Shown here one piece after another: positions 6,342 through 15,500 of a DNA stretch of 64,000 nt. The stretch comes from Spirochaetaceae bacterium. Lineage in GTDB: Bacteria > Spirochaetota > Spirochaetia > Treponematales > Treponemataceae. Location: NCBI GenBank assembly GCA_017618015.1, contig JAFZVC010000074.1, positions 1 through 64,000 on the forward strand. The letters are read 5' to 3'. Under the pieces are notes generated by a model. The model saw nothing but the letters and a program-made list of their open reading frames with translations. It ran no database searches and had not been told where the DNA came from. Position 1 is the stretch's first letter; every line of letters starts with the position of its first letter. The position numbers and the translations under genes are program-made.

Positions 6342-7820
6342 ATGAGTGATGTTAAAGCGGCAGAAACCGCGAAAACAATCGCACAACCGCTTGATAAGCG
6401 GACAAAGTGGAGCTACTGCGTTGGTGCAACGGGCCGTGATATGGCGTATGCCCTTGTAAGCATGTATCTTATAACATATATCCAGTACACGATGAAGCTG
6501 ACCGTCGCGCAGTACGGCGCAATTTCGGCTATCCTTGTCGTGTGCCTTATTTGGGATGCAATCAATGACCCGATGATGGGCATTATCATAGAAAACGCGC
6601 GTTTCAAGAGCGGCAAATACCGCCCGTGGATATTACTAGGCGTAATATTGAACGCGATCGTAATAGTGATGCTGTTCACGCTCAGACCGGAAGGCTGGGC
6701 GTTCGTAATTTTCTTTGGAATAAGCTACCTTTGCTGGGGAATGACGTTCACAATGAACGACATCTCTTACTGGGGACTTTTGCCCAGCCTTTCGAGTGAC
6801 CCAAAGGAACGCAACTCACTCGTCTCTTTAATGAGTATTTTCTGCTGCGTCGGTCAGTTCGCAATAGCCGGCGTCATTCCTATCGTCGTAGCCGGAAACG
6901 CCGTGAACGCATACCGCATCGCCGCTCTTGTCGTTGCGCTGTGTTTCCTTGCGTTCCAATTGCTCACATTCTTTGGCGTAAAGGAACGGAAACGCAGCTC
7001 AGAAAACGAGCAGAAAAAGCTTTCGCTCAAAGATATGTTCAAAATCTTTTTGCGCAACGACCAGCTTGTCGTCGCCGGTATCGCATGCCTGCTTTTCAAC
7101 ATTGGAAACGGTCTGCTTATCTTGCTCGGCATGAACTTCTTCTACTTTGAGTTCGGCTATTCGGAAGGCGGTAATCTTATCTTCATGTTTACCGTCATGT
7201 ACGGTGTCGGAACGCTTATATCGCAGGGCTGCTACGCTACAATCGCCCGCAAATTCACGCGCCGCGCGATGCTCCGCTTCCTGACGTTCGCAATCATCGT
7301 AAGCTACTTCCTGTTCCTCATAACAGGCAGAATAATCCCGCAGAATCCTATTATCCTTTATGCGGAAGGCTTCCTTATCTTCTTCTTCCAGGGACTTTTC
7401 AACATGAATGTCGTAGTTATGCTTAACAACACGATAGAATACGACGAATACCGCTTCAAGGAACGCCACGACAGCATTATATCCGCAGTACGCTCATTCG
7501 CGGTTAAGCTTTCAAGCGCAATAAATCAGGGCATTCAGGCTCTTATCCTGATAATAAGCGGCATTTACGCGATAAGCCAGAACATATCGGCTTTGGAAGT
7601 GGAGAAGGGCAAAGGCCTGCTTTCTTCTGAGGAAGTTCTTGCTTCCGCCGACAGCTACATTCAGACGGCGACATCGACACAGAAGCTTATTCTGCGTATA
7701 GGAATCACGCTTATCCCTGTTCTTGTGATAGTAACTGCTGATATCCTGCTCAAAAAGAAATACAAGATTGACGAGGTGGAGTACAAACGGCTCGTCAAAG
7801 AGATTGAGGAACGCCAGTAG
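6342..7820 (+). CDS. GPH-family sugar:cation symporter (MelB-like)
   Basis: 492 residues with about 12 membrane helices, the usual size of the glycoside-pentoside-hexuronide:cation symporter family in the major facilitator superfamily. Family motifs are clear: GRDMAYAL in helix 1, WDAINDPMMG in helix 2 carrying the cation-coupling aspartates, GKYRPWIL in the following loop, and NNTIEYDEYRFKERHDSIISAV before a late helix. It would import a sugar or glycoside with Na+ or H+ across the inner membrane; the substrate cannot be read from sequence. AGGGGG lies 6 nt before the ATG. It is the third gene of the 4454-10234 run, and the next gene starts immediately after its stop, which suggests translational coupling. 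Confidence 0.9.
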   Translation: MSDVKAAETAKTIAQPLDKRTKWSYCVGATGRDMAYALVSMYLITYIQYTMKLTVAQYGAISAILVVCLIWDAINDPMMGIIIENARFKSGKYRPWILLGVILNAIVIVMLFTLRPEGWAFVIFFGISYLCWGMTFTMNDISYWGLLPSLSSDPKERNSLVSLMSIFCCVGQFAIAGVIPIVVAGNAVNAYRIAALVVALCFLAFQLLTFFGVKERKRSSENEQKKLSLKDMFKIFLRNDQLVVAGIACLLFNIGNGLLILLGMNFFYFEFGYSEGGNLIFMFTVMYGVGTLISQGCYATIARKFTRRAMLRFLTFAIIVSYFLFLITGRIIPQNPIILYAEGFLIFFFQGLFNMNVVVMLNNTIEYDEYRFKERHDSIISAVRSFAVKLSSAINQGIQALILIISGIYAISQNISALEVEKGKGLLSSEEVLASADSYIQTATSTQKLILRIGITLIPVLVIVTADILLKKKYKIDEVEYKRLVKEIEERQ

Positions 7821-8594
7821 ATGCGGAATCTTTTAAGGCGGTGCTTGCTCGCCGCCGTTACGCTAGTATCATTCGCCTGTTCCGCAGGGGCAGATATAAA
7901 TCATTATTCGCTTGAAGATGTGCGCGTCGTAGACGTCCATGAGCATAACCAAGCTTCTTTTACCGAAGGATATTTCTTCAACGGCGATGTGCTGTGCGAG
8001 ACAGGTGGAAACTGGTCTGAGTCCGCGTATTACGAAGATAACGTCAGCCGCTTTAAGTTCGGACGCACCATTTTTGCCGAAGGTTCTGTAATGCTTGACG
8101 GAAAGCTTTTCGTGCTTACGTACACAAACAAGATTGCTTATGTCTACGATGCGGAAACGCTGAAGCAAAAAGCGATGATTCAGTATCCGCGCGAAGGATG
8201 GGGGCTTACGACAGACGGAACGTACCTGATTGCGAGTGACGGAAGCGATGTCCTATATTTTATGGACAAAGAGTACCGCGTCAAAAAAAAGCTTTCTGTG
8301 AAGGAAAACGGCAAGGCTGTTCGCCGTATAAATGAGCTTGAGTATATCGATGGATATATTTGGGCGAATGTGTTTTTGTCTGATGATTTGATTGTGATTG
8401 ATGCGGAGACGGGAAAAGTTGTGGCGCGGATTGATTTGACGAAACTTTATCCCGAGAAAGAGCGTAATAAAAAAGCTGATGTTATGAACGGAGTCGCTTG
8501 GAATGATAAGACTAAGCGGCTTTGGCTTACGGGAAAATACTGGGATAAAGCGTTTGAGATTGATGTAAGCCGCATTATGAAAGAGCTTCCGTGA
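7821..8594 (+). CDS. Glutaminyl-peptide cyclotransferase-like lipoprotein
   Basis: 257 residues. A short signal (RRCLLAAVTLVSFAC) ends in a plausible spirochaetal lipobox with Cys20. The mature part matches the plant/bacterial-type glutaminyl cyclase family, a five-bladed propeller: FTEGYFFNGDVLCETGGNWSES at the start, NELEYIDGYIWANVF in the middle, LIVIDAETGKVVARIDLTKLYP, then MNGVAWN and RLWLTGKYWDKAFEI near the end. These enzymes convert N-terminal glutamine (or glutamate) of peptides to pyroglutamate. An exported version could protect N-termini of periplasmic proteins or modify peptides. The ATG directly follows the TAG of the symporter gene; the weak GAGG lies inside that gene. Activity is inferred from family membership. 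Confidence 0.85.
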   Translation: MRNLLRRCLLAAVTLVSFACSAGADINHYSLEDVRVVDVHEHNQASFTEGYFFNGDVLCETGGNWSESAYYEDNVSRFKFGRTIFAEGSVMLDGKLFVLTYTNKIAYVYDAETLKQKAMIQYPREGWGLTTDGTYLIASDGSDVLYFMDKEYRVKKKLSVKENGKAVRRINELEYIDGYIWANVFLSDDLIVIDAETGKVVARIDLTKLYPEKERNKKADVMNGVAWNDKTKRLWLTGKYWDKAFEIDVSRIMKELP

Positions 8595-10234
8595 TGCGTG
8601 GTGTTTTCCGCGTTTTCGCGGCTCTTTTTTTCATTTTTTGTTTTTTTTCATGTTCGCGTGTTCCAACTCCTACTACATACGAGATAATTGTTCCAACCGA
8701 TATTTATGCAGGGCTTTCTAGCAAAGGCTTTTTTAAATGCGGGCGGATAACGGAGCTTTACTCCGAGAAAACAGCCCGCGAAGTTTTTTCGTCTGATAAA
8801 TACAATGTGATTGTCGTTGATGAAGCGGCGGAAGCTGTATCTCCGAAAAAAAAGCCTGATAATGTTTTTGCGCTGGCTAAAGTCGGGTACGGAAAAGAGA
8901 TGTCGGCTGCGTTTGGCGGCGAGCCCAGTTTTGTGGCGGTCGATGAGCGGAACACGCTTTCGGCGGAGATTGCGCGCACGTACTTGTACCCCTGTGTTCC
9001 GTTCGCGGAAGATATTGCAGAACCAGTGTACTGCGCTGACACAGATGGTTCGAACGCTGAGTGGGATGATGCCTCCACTGTTGCCACCGGAACTCCTGAC
9101 TTTTACCAGCTTGCCGACATCCCGGCGGGGTACGTCATGTTACCTGTCCGCGCGAACGGCTCTGTTTTCCATGCTGATGACCCGGATTATCCGCTTTATG
9201 AAAGCAAGTTTCTGAAATGTGATTTTTCAGCTGCTCCGAGCGAGCAAAGCACCCAGACGGAGGCTGTCCGCGCCAGCTACGATAACGCTTGCGTAGTTTG
9301 CACCGCGCTTTTCAACGAAGAACTTTTGCCGCTTGTAAAACAAAAGCCCGAACCGCGTCCTGACGTGTTTTTTGTGGCGGCTGTGGGCGACATTATCCTT
9401 TCGCGCGGTGTCCAGGATGCTATGTTTTACGCAAACTCGCCAGAACCTGTTTTTACAGACACTATCCCTATTTTGAAAAACAACGACTTTACGATTGGAA
9501 ACTTGGAAGGAGCTGTTACGGCGCGGACAGAAAACGCGCAAAAAACATATACGTTCAAGTTCAACAAAAAAGCTTTGCCGTATCTTAAGCAAGTAGGCTT
9601 TGATTACTTGATGCTCACGAACAACCATTGCTACGACTACGGCGAGCCGGGCTTCAAGGACACGCTTTCTGCCGTCGCCGCCGCCGGATTCGCGACTTCC
9701 GGGGCGGGCTTGAACAAAGACGAGGCTGCGCAGTTCTACAGGACAGAGATAAACGGCCATGCTGTTTCGGTGCTTTCTTTTGGGGCTTATCCAGTTGAAC
9801 AGTCAGGCTTTAACGGAAAGACGATGGCGGCGGCGACGGAAGAGCGCGCCGGCATCTTGTGGGAATCGGACGACGTTATCGACATGATCCGCGAGGAAAA
9901 GAAAACAGGCGCGCTTATCATTGTTAACATACACGGCGGTTCAGAATACGTGAGAAAACCTACAGCAAGCCAGCGGAAGCTTTACGAAAAGGTTTGTGAT
10001 GCCGGCGCGGACGTAGTTTTTGGGTCGCACCCGCATGTGCTCCAGCCTATTGAGTGGTACGGTGACAGCCTTATTTTCTGGTCGCTGGGGAATTTCGTGT
10101 TTCCGGGCATGGAAGAAATGCCGGGTGCGACCGACACGATGATTGTGCGCATCGGGTTTGTGGACGGTCGGCTTTTGTACTACGAGAAGTTCCCAGCGTA
10201 CATTGACAACACTGCTGTCCGCCTCAAACAATAA
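8594..10234 (+). CDS. CapA/PgsA-like metallophosphatase-fold lipoprotein
   Basis: 546 residues from the ATG at 8594, which overlaps the upstream TGA by one base; the preceding GTG at 8591 is also possible. A signal peptide ends in FFSC (lipobox). Residues about 25-245 form an N-terminal domain that I do not recognise. Residues about 258-540 are the CapA domain of poly-gamma-glutamate/capsule proteins: VGDIILSRGVQ, FTIGNLEGAVT, LTNNHCYDYGEPGF, IIVNIHGGSEY, VFGSHPHVLQPIEWYGDSLIFWSLGNFVF. The Asp, Asn-His, His-Gly and GSHPH residues match the metallophosphatase-like site. Members act at the cell surface in polymer synthesis or retention. No PgsB/PgsC ligase genes are nearby, so another role next to the glutaminyl cyclase and symporter is possible. 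Its stop codon directly abuts the stop codon of the opposite-strand chemoreceptor gene. Confidence 0.88.
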   Translation: MRGVFRVFAALFFIFCFFSCSRVPTPTTYEIIVPTDIYAGLSSKGFFKCGRITELYSEKTAREVFSSDKYNVIVVDEAAEAVSPKKKPDNVFALAKVGYGKEMSAAFGGEPSFVAVDERNTLSAEIARTYLYPCVPFAEDIAEPVYCADTDGSNAEWDDASTVATGTPDFYQLADIPAGYVMLPVRANGSVFHADDPDYPLYESKFLKCDFSAAPSEQSTQTEAVRASYDNACVVCTALFNEELLPLVKQKPEPRPDVFFVAAVGDIILSRGVQDAMFYANSPEPVFTDTIPILKNNDFTIGNLEGAVTARTENAQKTYTFKFNKKALPYLKQVGFDYLMLTNNHCYDYGEPGFKDTLSAVAAAGFATSGAGLNKDEAAQFYRTEINGHAVSVLSFGAYPVEQSGFNGKTMAAATEERAGILWESDDVIDMIREEKKTGALIIVNIHGGSEYVRKPTASQRKLYEKVCDAGADVVFGSHPHVLQPIEWYGDSLIFWSLGNFVFPGMEEMPGATDTMIVRIGFVDGRLLYYEKFPAYIDNTAVRLKQ

Positions 10235-12115
10235 CTATAATTTGAATCTCTGGATTTGCTGGTTTATTACGTCCACGGATTCTTTGTTCTCTGCAGCGGA
10301 CTCATCAACTTTCGCAATGGACTCTTTTAGGTTCGTCGTTGCCTGAAGCCCTTGCAAAATCGCGTTCAGCGTAGATTCTGACGCCTCGACAACGGAGTTC
10401 ATGAACTTCCTCATATCCTCCGCAACGATGTTCTCTTTATTCGTCAGCTCCTGAATCGCCTGAACAGCGTCAACGACAAGCTCCGTAGAGTGCTGCGTGT
10501 TTTCCGCGCTTGAGCTTTGCTCTTCCATCGCCATGGAAATTGTGCTTACAAGCTGCGCGTTCTTTTCAACTTTCTCTGTTATTCCGTTGAACGAAACACC
10601 TGCGCTCGTAATCGCCTCTACACCAAGGTTAATCTTTGCCGCCATATCCTTTATGTGCTGCTGAATCTCTTTCGCGCTGCTCGCGGAAGACTGCGCCAGC
10701 GAACGAACTTCATCAGCAACGACGGCAAAGCCTGCTCCGAACTCACCGGCATGAGCTGCCTCAATCGCGGCATTCATTGCCAAAAGGTTAGTCTGACCTG
10801 CTATCTTCTGAATGACTTTGATTATCGCCTGTACTTCGTGAGATGCTTCATGGATCTCGTTCATCGCGGCGGTAGCTTTTTCCAAAGCCTGTTTGCCTTC
10901 TTCGCTCGTGGCGGAAAGCTGCTGCGACGTATCCTGCGCATTCTTTGCGGTCAGCGCAACAGCGTTAATGTTAGACGACATCTCTGTTATTGACGTGGAA
11001 ATATTCTTCACGGACTCAACCTGCTCCGCAATATGGCCTTTAATCGTCTCAACGCTTTCCGCAAGCGTTCTGACGCTTGTATCGGCTTTCCTTATCAGCT
11101 TGTTCTGGTTTGACGAATTCTCGTCTATCTTGTTGATCATCGATGTCATCTGCTGAACAGCTGTTGCCGCCGTGCTTGCCGAATCCGATATGACTTCTGC
11201 AGACTTACCGGCATAATCAGTTTTTTCTTTAAGCTCTTTTATCATGTTGCTGAGCTTTCTGATAAGGTCGTTTATCGATGTAGTAAGGTCGCCAAAGTCA
11301 TCAATCATCGTTATGTCGATGCGTCCAGAAAGATCGCCCTGTTCTGAAATGCTTGAAAGAGCTTTTTCAGTGCTTTTGATGCGGAATGAAAGGTTTCTAA
11401 GGACGGTACGGAACGGAATTGCCGCTAGTGCGCAAGAAAGTACCGCGCAGGCAATGCCCCGTATAAGAAAGCGTGTTTTATCCGCGGCTGTAAAAGAGCC
11501 GTACATGACTGAAAGCATCGTTATGGCGATAAAAAACGCGCAGATGGTAAAAGTCACACCGATAGAAGAAGATACATTGAGCCATTTTTGCTTTTTGTAC
11601 TTTTCAAGGCTGTGAATCCTGAGCACTTGCCGGAACTTGGCGAACTGAGAGTCGAGCCCGTTTATCGTGATGATTGCAGAGAGCATACCAAAGCCGATTG
11701 CCTGTAGTGTAATGAGAGTTACCTGCACAGGAATGAACTGATGGCGACCGGCAAGAATACTTATAACCGTTCCGAATGTCTGGCCGATGAAAAAGCCGAC
11801 TGCGTTTTCGACTATCGTAAGGATTATAAGCTTCTTGTAGCACGAAAGGCACTTTTTGCAGTCCTGGTTGTTAGGAACGTAACCGTCTGTCTTAGTCGCC
11901 TTAACGATACTGTCGAAAGGCTTTAATATGCGGTTCGCGATGATAAGTCCAATGGCAAGAAGAAGGAACGATATCCCAAGCAGAGCTGTGAAACTTCCGC
12001 TCCACATGTTTGAAAGCGTGTCATAAATGAACGCAAGCGTGTAATAACGCAATACAAGAACCCCGACAAGGGTTGTCAGCATAAGCATCAACGAGTAAGA
12101 AATAAATACTGTCAT
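10235..12115 (-). CDS. Methyl-accepting chemotaxis protein with multi-pass membrane sensor and Cys motif
   Basis: 626 residues. The N-terminal 250 residues hold about six hydrophobic helices instead of the usual two flanking a periplasmic domain. The loop after helix 2 carries three cysteines, C86-x2-C89-x2-C92, in DCKKCLSCYKK. A HAMP-like segment (about 245-300) precedes the cytoplasmic signalling hairpin. Its tip, about residues 438-475, has IAGQTNLLAMNAAIEAAHAGE and FAVVADEVRSLA, which contact CheA and CheW. The protein would relay an intramembrane or cytoplasmic cue to flagellar control; the cysteines could bind a metal or respond to redox state, which is inference. ATG at 12115 is the only good start, with a weak GGA upstream; an in-frame stop lies about 18 codons further up. 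Confidence 0.92.
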   Translation of the reverse strand: MTVFISYSLMLMLTTLVGVLVLRYYTLAFIYDTLSNMWSGSFTALLGISFLLLAIGLIIANRILKPFDSIVKATKTDGYVPNNQDCKKCLSCYKKLIILTIVENAVGFFIGQTFGTVISILAGRHQFIPVQVTLITLQAIGFGMLSAIITINGLDSQFAKFRQVLRIHSLEKYKKQKWLNVSSSIGVTFTICAFFIAITMLSVMYGSFTAADKTRFLIRGIACAVLSCALAAIPFRTVLRNLSFRIKSTEKALSSISEQGDLSGRIDITMIDDFGDLTTSINDLIRKLSNMIKELKEKTDYAGKSAEVISDSASTAATAVQQMTSMINKIDENSSNQNKLIRKADTSVRTLAESVETIKGHIAEQVESVKNISTSITEMSSNINAVALTAKNAQDTSQQLSATSEEGKQALEKATAAMNEIHEASHEVQAIIKVIQKIAGQTNLLAMNAAIEAAHAGEFGAGFAVVADEVRSLAQSSASSAKEIQQHIKDMAAKINLGVEAITSAGVSFNGITEKVEKNAQLVSTISMAMEEQSSSAENTQHSTELVVDAVQAIQELTNKENIVAEDMRKFMNSVVEASESTLNAILQGLQATTNLKESIAKVDESAAENKESVDVINQQIQRFKL

Positions 12116-12370
12116 AGTCCGTAATAGTACATCGTTAATTAATACGACGCAAGAGAGTTTTTAAGGCGGTGGCTGCTATGCGCAGCTCCTGATATTTAAA
12201 CACGCCGGGCCTTTGTTTTTGTCACGTTTTTTAAGAGTTTTTTAAGCAAAATATGGTGTATTGGAAGCTGAAATTCTGTAAGAAAAGTGTTATAATACTT
12301 AGTGGAGAGAAATTTTCGGCAGATAGCTGGAAGAATATAACAAAAATTCAACGTATTTTAGAAAAATTAT

Positions 12371-12419
12371 AGATATTAGAGAAAAAAGTATTGAATTATC
12401 AACAAAAAGGAACGATAAT
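12371..12419 (+). promoter_or_regulatory. Promoter of giant lipoprotein gene 1 with upstream 12-mer
   Basis: TTGAAT (12391-12396), 17 bp, GATAAT (12414-12419). The 12-mer AGATATTAGAGA at 12371-12382 sits exactly 8 bp above the -35 box, as it does in the promoter of giant gene 2. Conservation of all three elements and spacings between two diverged paralogues supports this as the working promoter. Transcription would start near 12426, giving a leader of about 150 nt. Confidence 0.65.
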
Positions 12420-12432
12420 ATTAAGTAGGCAC

Positions 12433-12463
12433 AGGTGGGGGAAAGGGGTATTCTGTCCAGACG
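12433..12463 (+). promoter_or_regulatory. Conserved G-rich 5' leader element, copy 1
   Basis: A 31-nt block beginning AGGTGGGGG and ending GTCCAGACG is repeated upstream of giant gene 2 (33667-33697) with only 3 differences. It starts about 8 nt from the predicted RNA 5' end. The run GGTGGGGG-AAA-GGGG could fold as a compact G-rich structure, and GGG with UCC (CCC in copy 2) could form a small covarying stem around UAUUCUG. It may be a protein- or ligand-binding site in the mRNA. Confidence 0.5.
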
Positions 12464-12578
12464 AAAAAATCGGGGCAGTCTTTCTTTAAAGCCGGGTGCA
12501 ACAAAAAGCGCTTCCCGGTGAAATGTTGCTACAAACCAAGATTCCTGCTCTTGAAATAGAGTTGGGGGAGGTGCTGAT

Positions 12579-15500
12579 ATGAAGAGTGAAAAATACGTAA
12601 TTTATAATATTTTAAGGACGACTATACTCGCGTTATGCTTGATACTTTTCGCAACGTGTGATGTTGGTCTTGGTCCAAGTGTAGATACAACAGCGCCTGA
12701 TCTCTCTATATCTAACCCGACTGCCAGCGCCATTCTGAAAGGCACGATCAGCCTTGACGGTACCGTATCCGATGATACGACTATAGCCAGTGTTAAAGTC
12801 AAGTTCAGCGGAATCAGTTCCTCAAACAGGAATGAATATGAATATGACGCAACCGTCGATGCAGCCAACAAAAAATGGAGCCTTACCATTAACACGCTCG
12901 AAGGAGAAGGTGTAAAAGACGGCAATTATGAGCTGAATGTAACGGCTACAGATAACTCTGGAAAAACATCGGTCAGAACAACATCTTTCTACGTTGATAA
13001 CACAGCACCTGTTCTCATGGTAGATACGCCTGACGTTAAAACTGCTTCAATGAACTACGACGTTCAGATTGAAGGAAAACTGTACGACCAGTCAGAAGTG
13101 AAAAAGCTTTCTGTCGTAATTTGCGATGCTTCCGGCATGGAAGTAATCCGCAAAGACGCGAACGTTACGAACAACAGTACTTGGAAAGCAACATTCGACG
13201 GCGACAGCGAACTGGGATTAAAAGCGAACACACCGGTTCTGTCGGATAGTGGCAGTTATTACTACTACGTAGTGGCAACCGATGCCGTAGACAATACGAA
13301 CGAATACTTCTTCCACAAACCGGATGTCTACACTCAATTTAACGGACGCAAGCTCGACATAAGCGAATGGGCAAGCTTTGACAAAGGCGACACGGACACT
13401 GTTTCCGGTCAGCAGCTTGACAGGACTTGGTTCAACTCGATAAAGATTCATGTTTCAAGCATGAGTTCTCTTTCTTCCACAAGCCTTGTACCTAACTTCA
13501 GTTATTCAAGCCAAGATTTTGCTAGTATTGAGTGGGGAAATATAGCGGATGGTTCCTCACTGGCAAAGGATGCTTCTATTGTCGGTACTATTACCCCGCC
13601 GGCAAATGTTGATTCTCCGTTTAAGAACGAGACTTTCAAGTGCTACATTTTCCCAGCTTTGAGTGGAAGTAATCCGAATCCGTTTACAACAAACTCAGTA
13701 ACCGGAATAACAATGATAACCAAGCTTGACGGTTCGACGGAAACTCCGTCCGCAAGCAACAGATGGCCAGCGGCAAATATTAAGATTACAAACACTGGTA
13801 CTGCTCGAAACTTTAGTATAAGTACACAATGGCCGGATAGCCTTTCGCAGTATTTAGTTGGCGAGAAATTCTTTATTTATATAGAGATAGAAAATGCAAG
13901 CGGCACTAAGTTTTTTGGAAGCCAAATATTTGATGTTAACCCTGGAACGCCAACACTCGAAATTACGACAGCCGAGCTAATTGATAGTTTGCAGATGACG
14001 ACGAATGACACGGATAATTTCGTCATTACAGGTACTGCGTTCACAAGTTCTGGTATCGGTTGTGATGTTGAATATGAAGTGAAGAAAACCGGACAGGCTG
14101 GAGCTTATGCTTCTGGTGAACCGATACCCGGTGCTAATTATGATTCGACAGGTAAATGGAGTCTGCCTTTAAGTTCGTTGAATTTGACGGATGGAACTTA
14201 CTCGTTCACTTTTACGGCGGAAAAAAATGGTCTTAGAGCTTTAGTGTCAAGAACTATTATAATCGATACCCAAGGTCCGACAATAAATATCATTGCAAAA
14301 ACGCCGGATAAGGACTGCAATACAGTTACAGTGAGCGGAAATGCAAATGATTCCAACGGTCTTGCTTCTACGCGTTATCGTCTTTTGCCGCTTATAACAG
14401 AGTGGCAAACCATAGACGTAGCGTATAACTGGCAGGTTCCTATAAATCTGTCTTCCGCTGCGGAAGTTGAGCATACTTTTGAAATTGAGTTTACAGATGC
14501 TGCTGGAAATGCTTCAACAGCAGAGGCAACTATCCCTATCGACCATTATGATCCTTCTCTTGTTATAACCGATGAAGGTGATTGGGGAACAGCAGACGTA
14601 ATTCCAGTTGTGAAGGGAACTGCGTCCGACACTCATTTTAATACCGACAATAAGATTACTGTTACTTACAGAAACATTTCGGATTCAGAAAGCCAAGAAG
14701 TAACTAGCGATATTTCTGTTGATACTACAAGTCACGAATGGACATGGAAACTCGCGGAAGATGCGGCGGATATAGATGACGGTATATACAGCGTTGAATT
14801 TAAGGTAACCGATACATTCGATAAGCAAACGACTATTACGAAAACATTCAAACGCGATGTGAATGGACCTGTATTTGAAGACGTTACGTTCAAAGGTTTG
14901 ACAGATGGTATTACTGGCAAGACTCTTGAAGTCACTGTAAGAGTAGATGATAAACCGGCTGGGCTTAAGAAAGTTCAGTGGAAACTTGATGATAGAGATT
15001 ATACGGACATTTCTAATGTATCTACTACGTCAAAAATCAATTTATCAGATTCAGATTTGACAGAAGGTTCTCATACTCTTTACATAAGAGCAATTGATGA
15101 TACTGATCCGGGGCATGTGACGGAGTATACACCGACAACCTTTAAGACAGACTGGGCATCTCCTGTTATTACAATAGATAATATTGATATTGATGCTGTC
15201 GATGAGAATAATAAAAAATTCATTGCAGAAGATGACAACGATAACATATACATCAATAAATCACTCAAGCTTACTGGAACGATTACGGACTCTAATCCGC
15301 TTTCTAACGTGTCTGGAGGCATGAGCGTAACAGCTTCTGTAAACAACGGCACTCCGGCGACATTAGAATTAAAGACTGCTGTAACGGATGATGATACTGA
15401 TTATCTGGTTTATGATGCGGATGATTCAAAATGGAAATGGGCGTACACTCTTTCCGTTCCATCAGATCACTCTGCCGATGGTACTAAGACTGTTAAAATA

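Larger units (their letters stand above)
12116..12578. other. Intergenic region upstream of giant lipoprotein gene 1
   Basis: 463 bp without a gene, between the divergent chemoreceptor gene and the first giant gene. It holds an upstream -10-like element GTGTTATAAT (12287-12296), a conserved 12-mer AGATATTAGAGA (12371-12382), the main promoter (12391-12419), a conserved G-rich leader element (12433-12463) and a hairpin CCGGG/CCCGG (12492-12496 with 12514-12518). The start codon context GGGGGAGGTGCTGATATG is the same as for giant gene 2 apart from one base at its 5' end. Confidence 0.6.

Noticed and set aside
8594-10234. Complete poly-gamma-glutamate capsule operon
   Set aside because: Only a CapA-like gene is present; no PgsB ligase or PgsC homologue is next to it.
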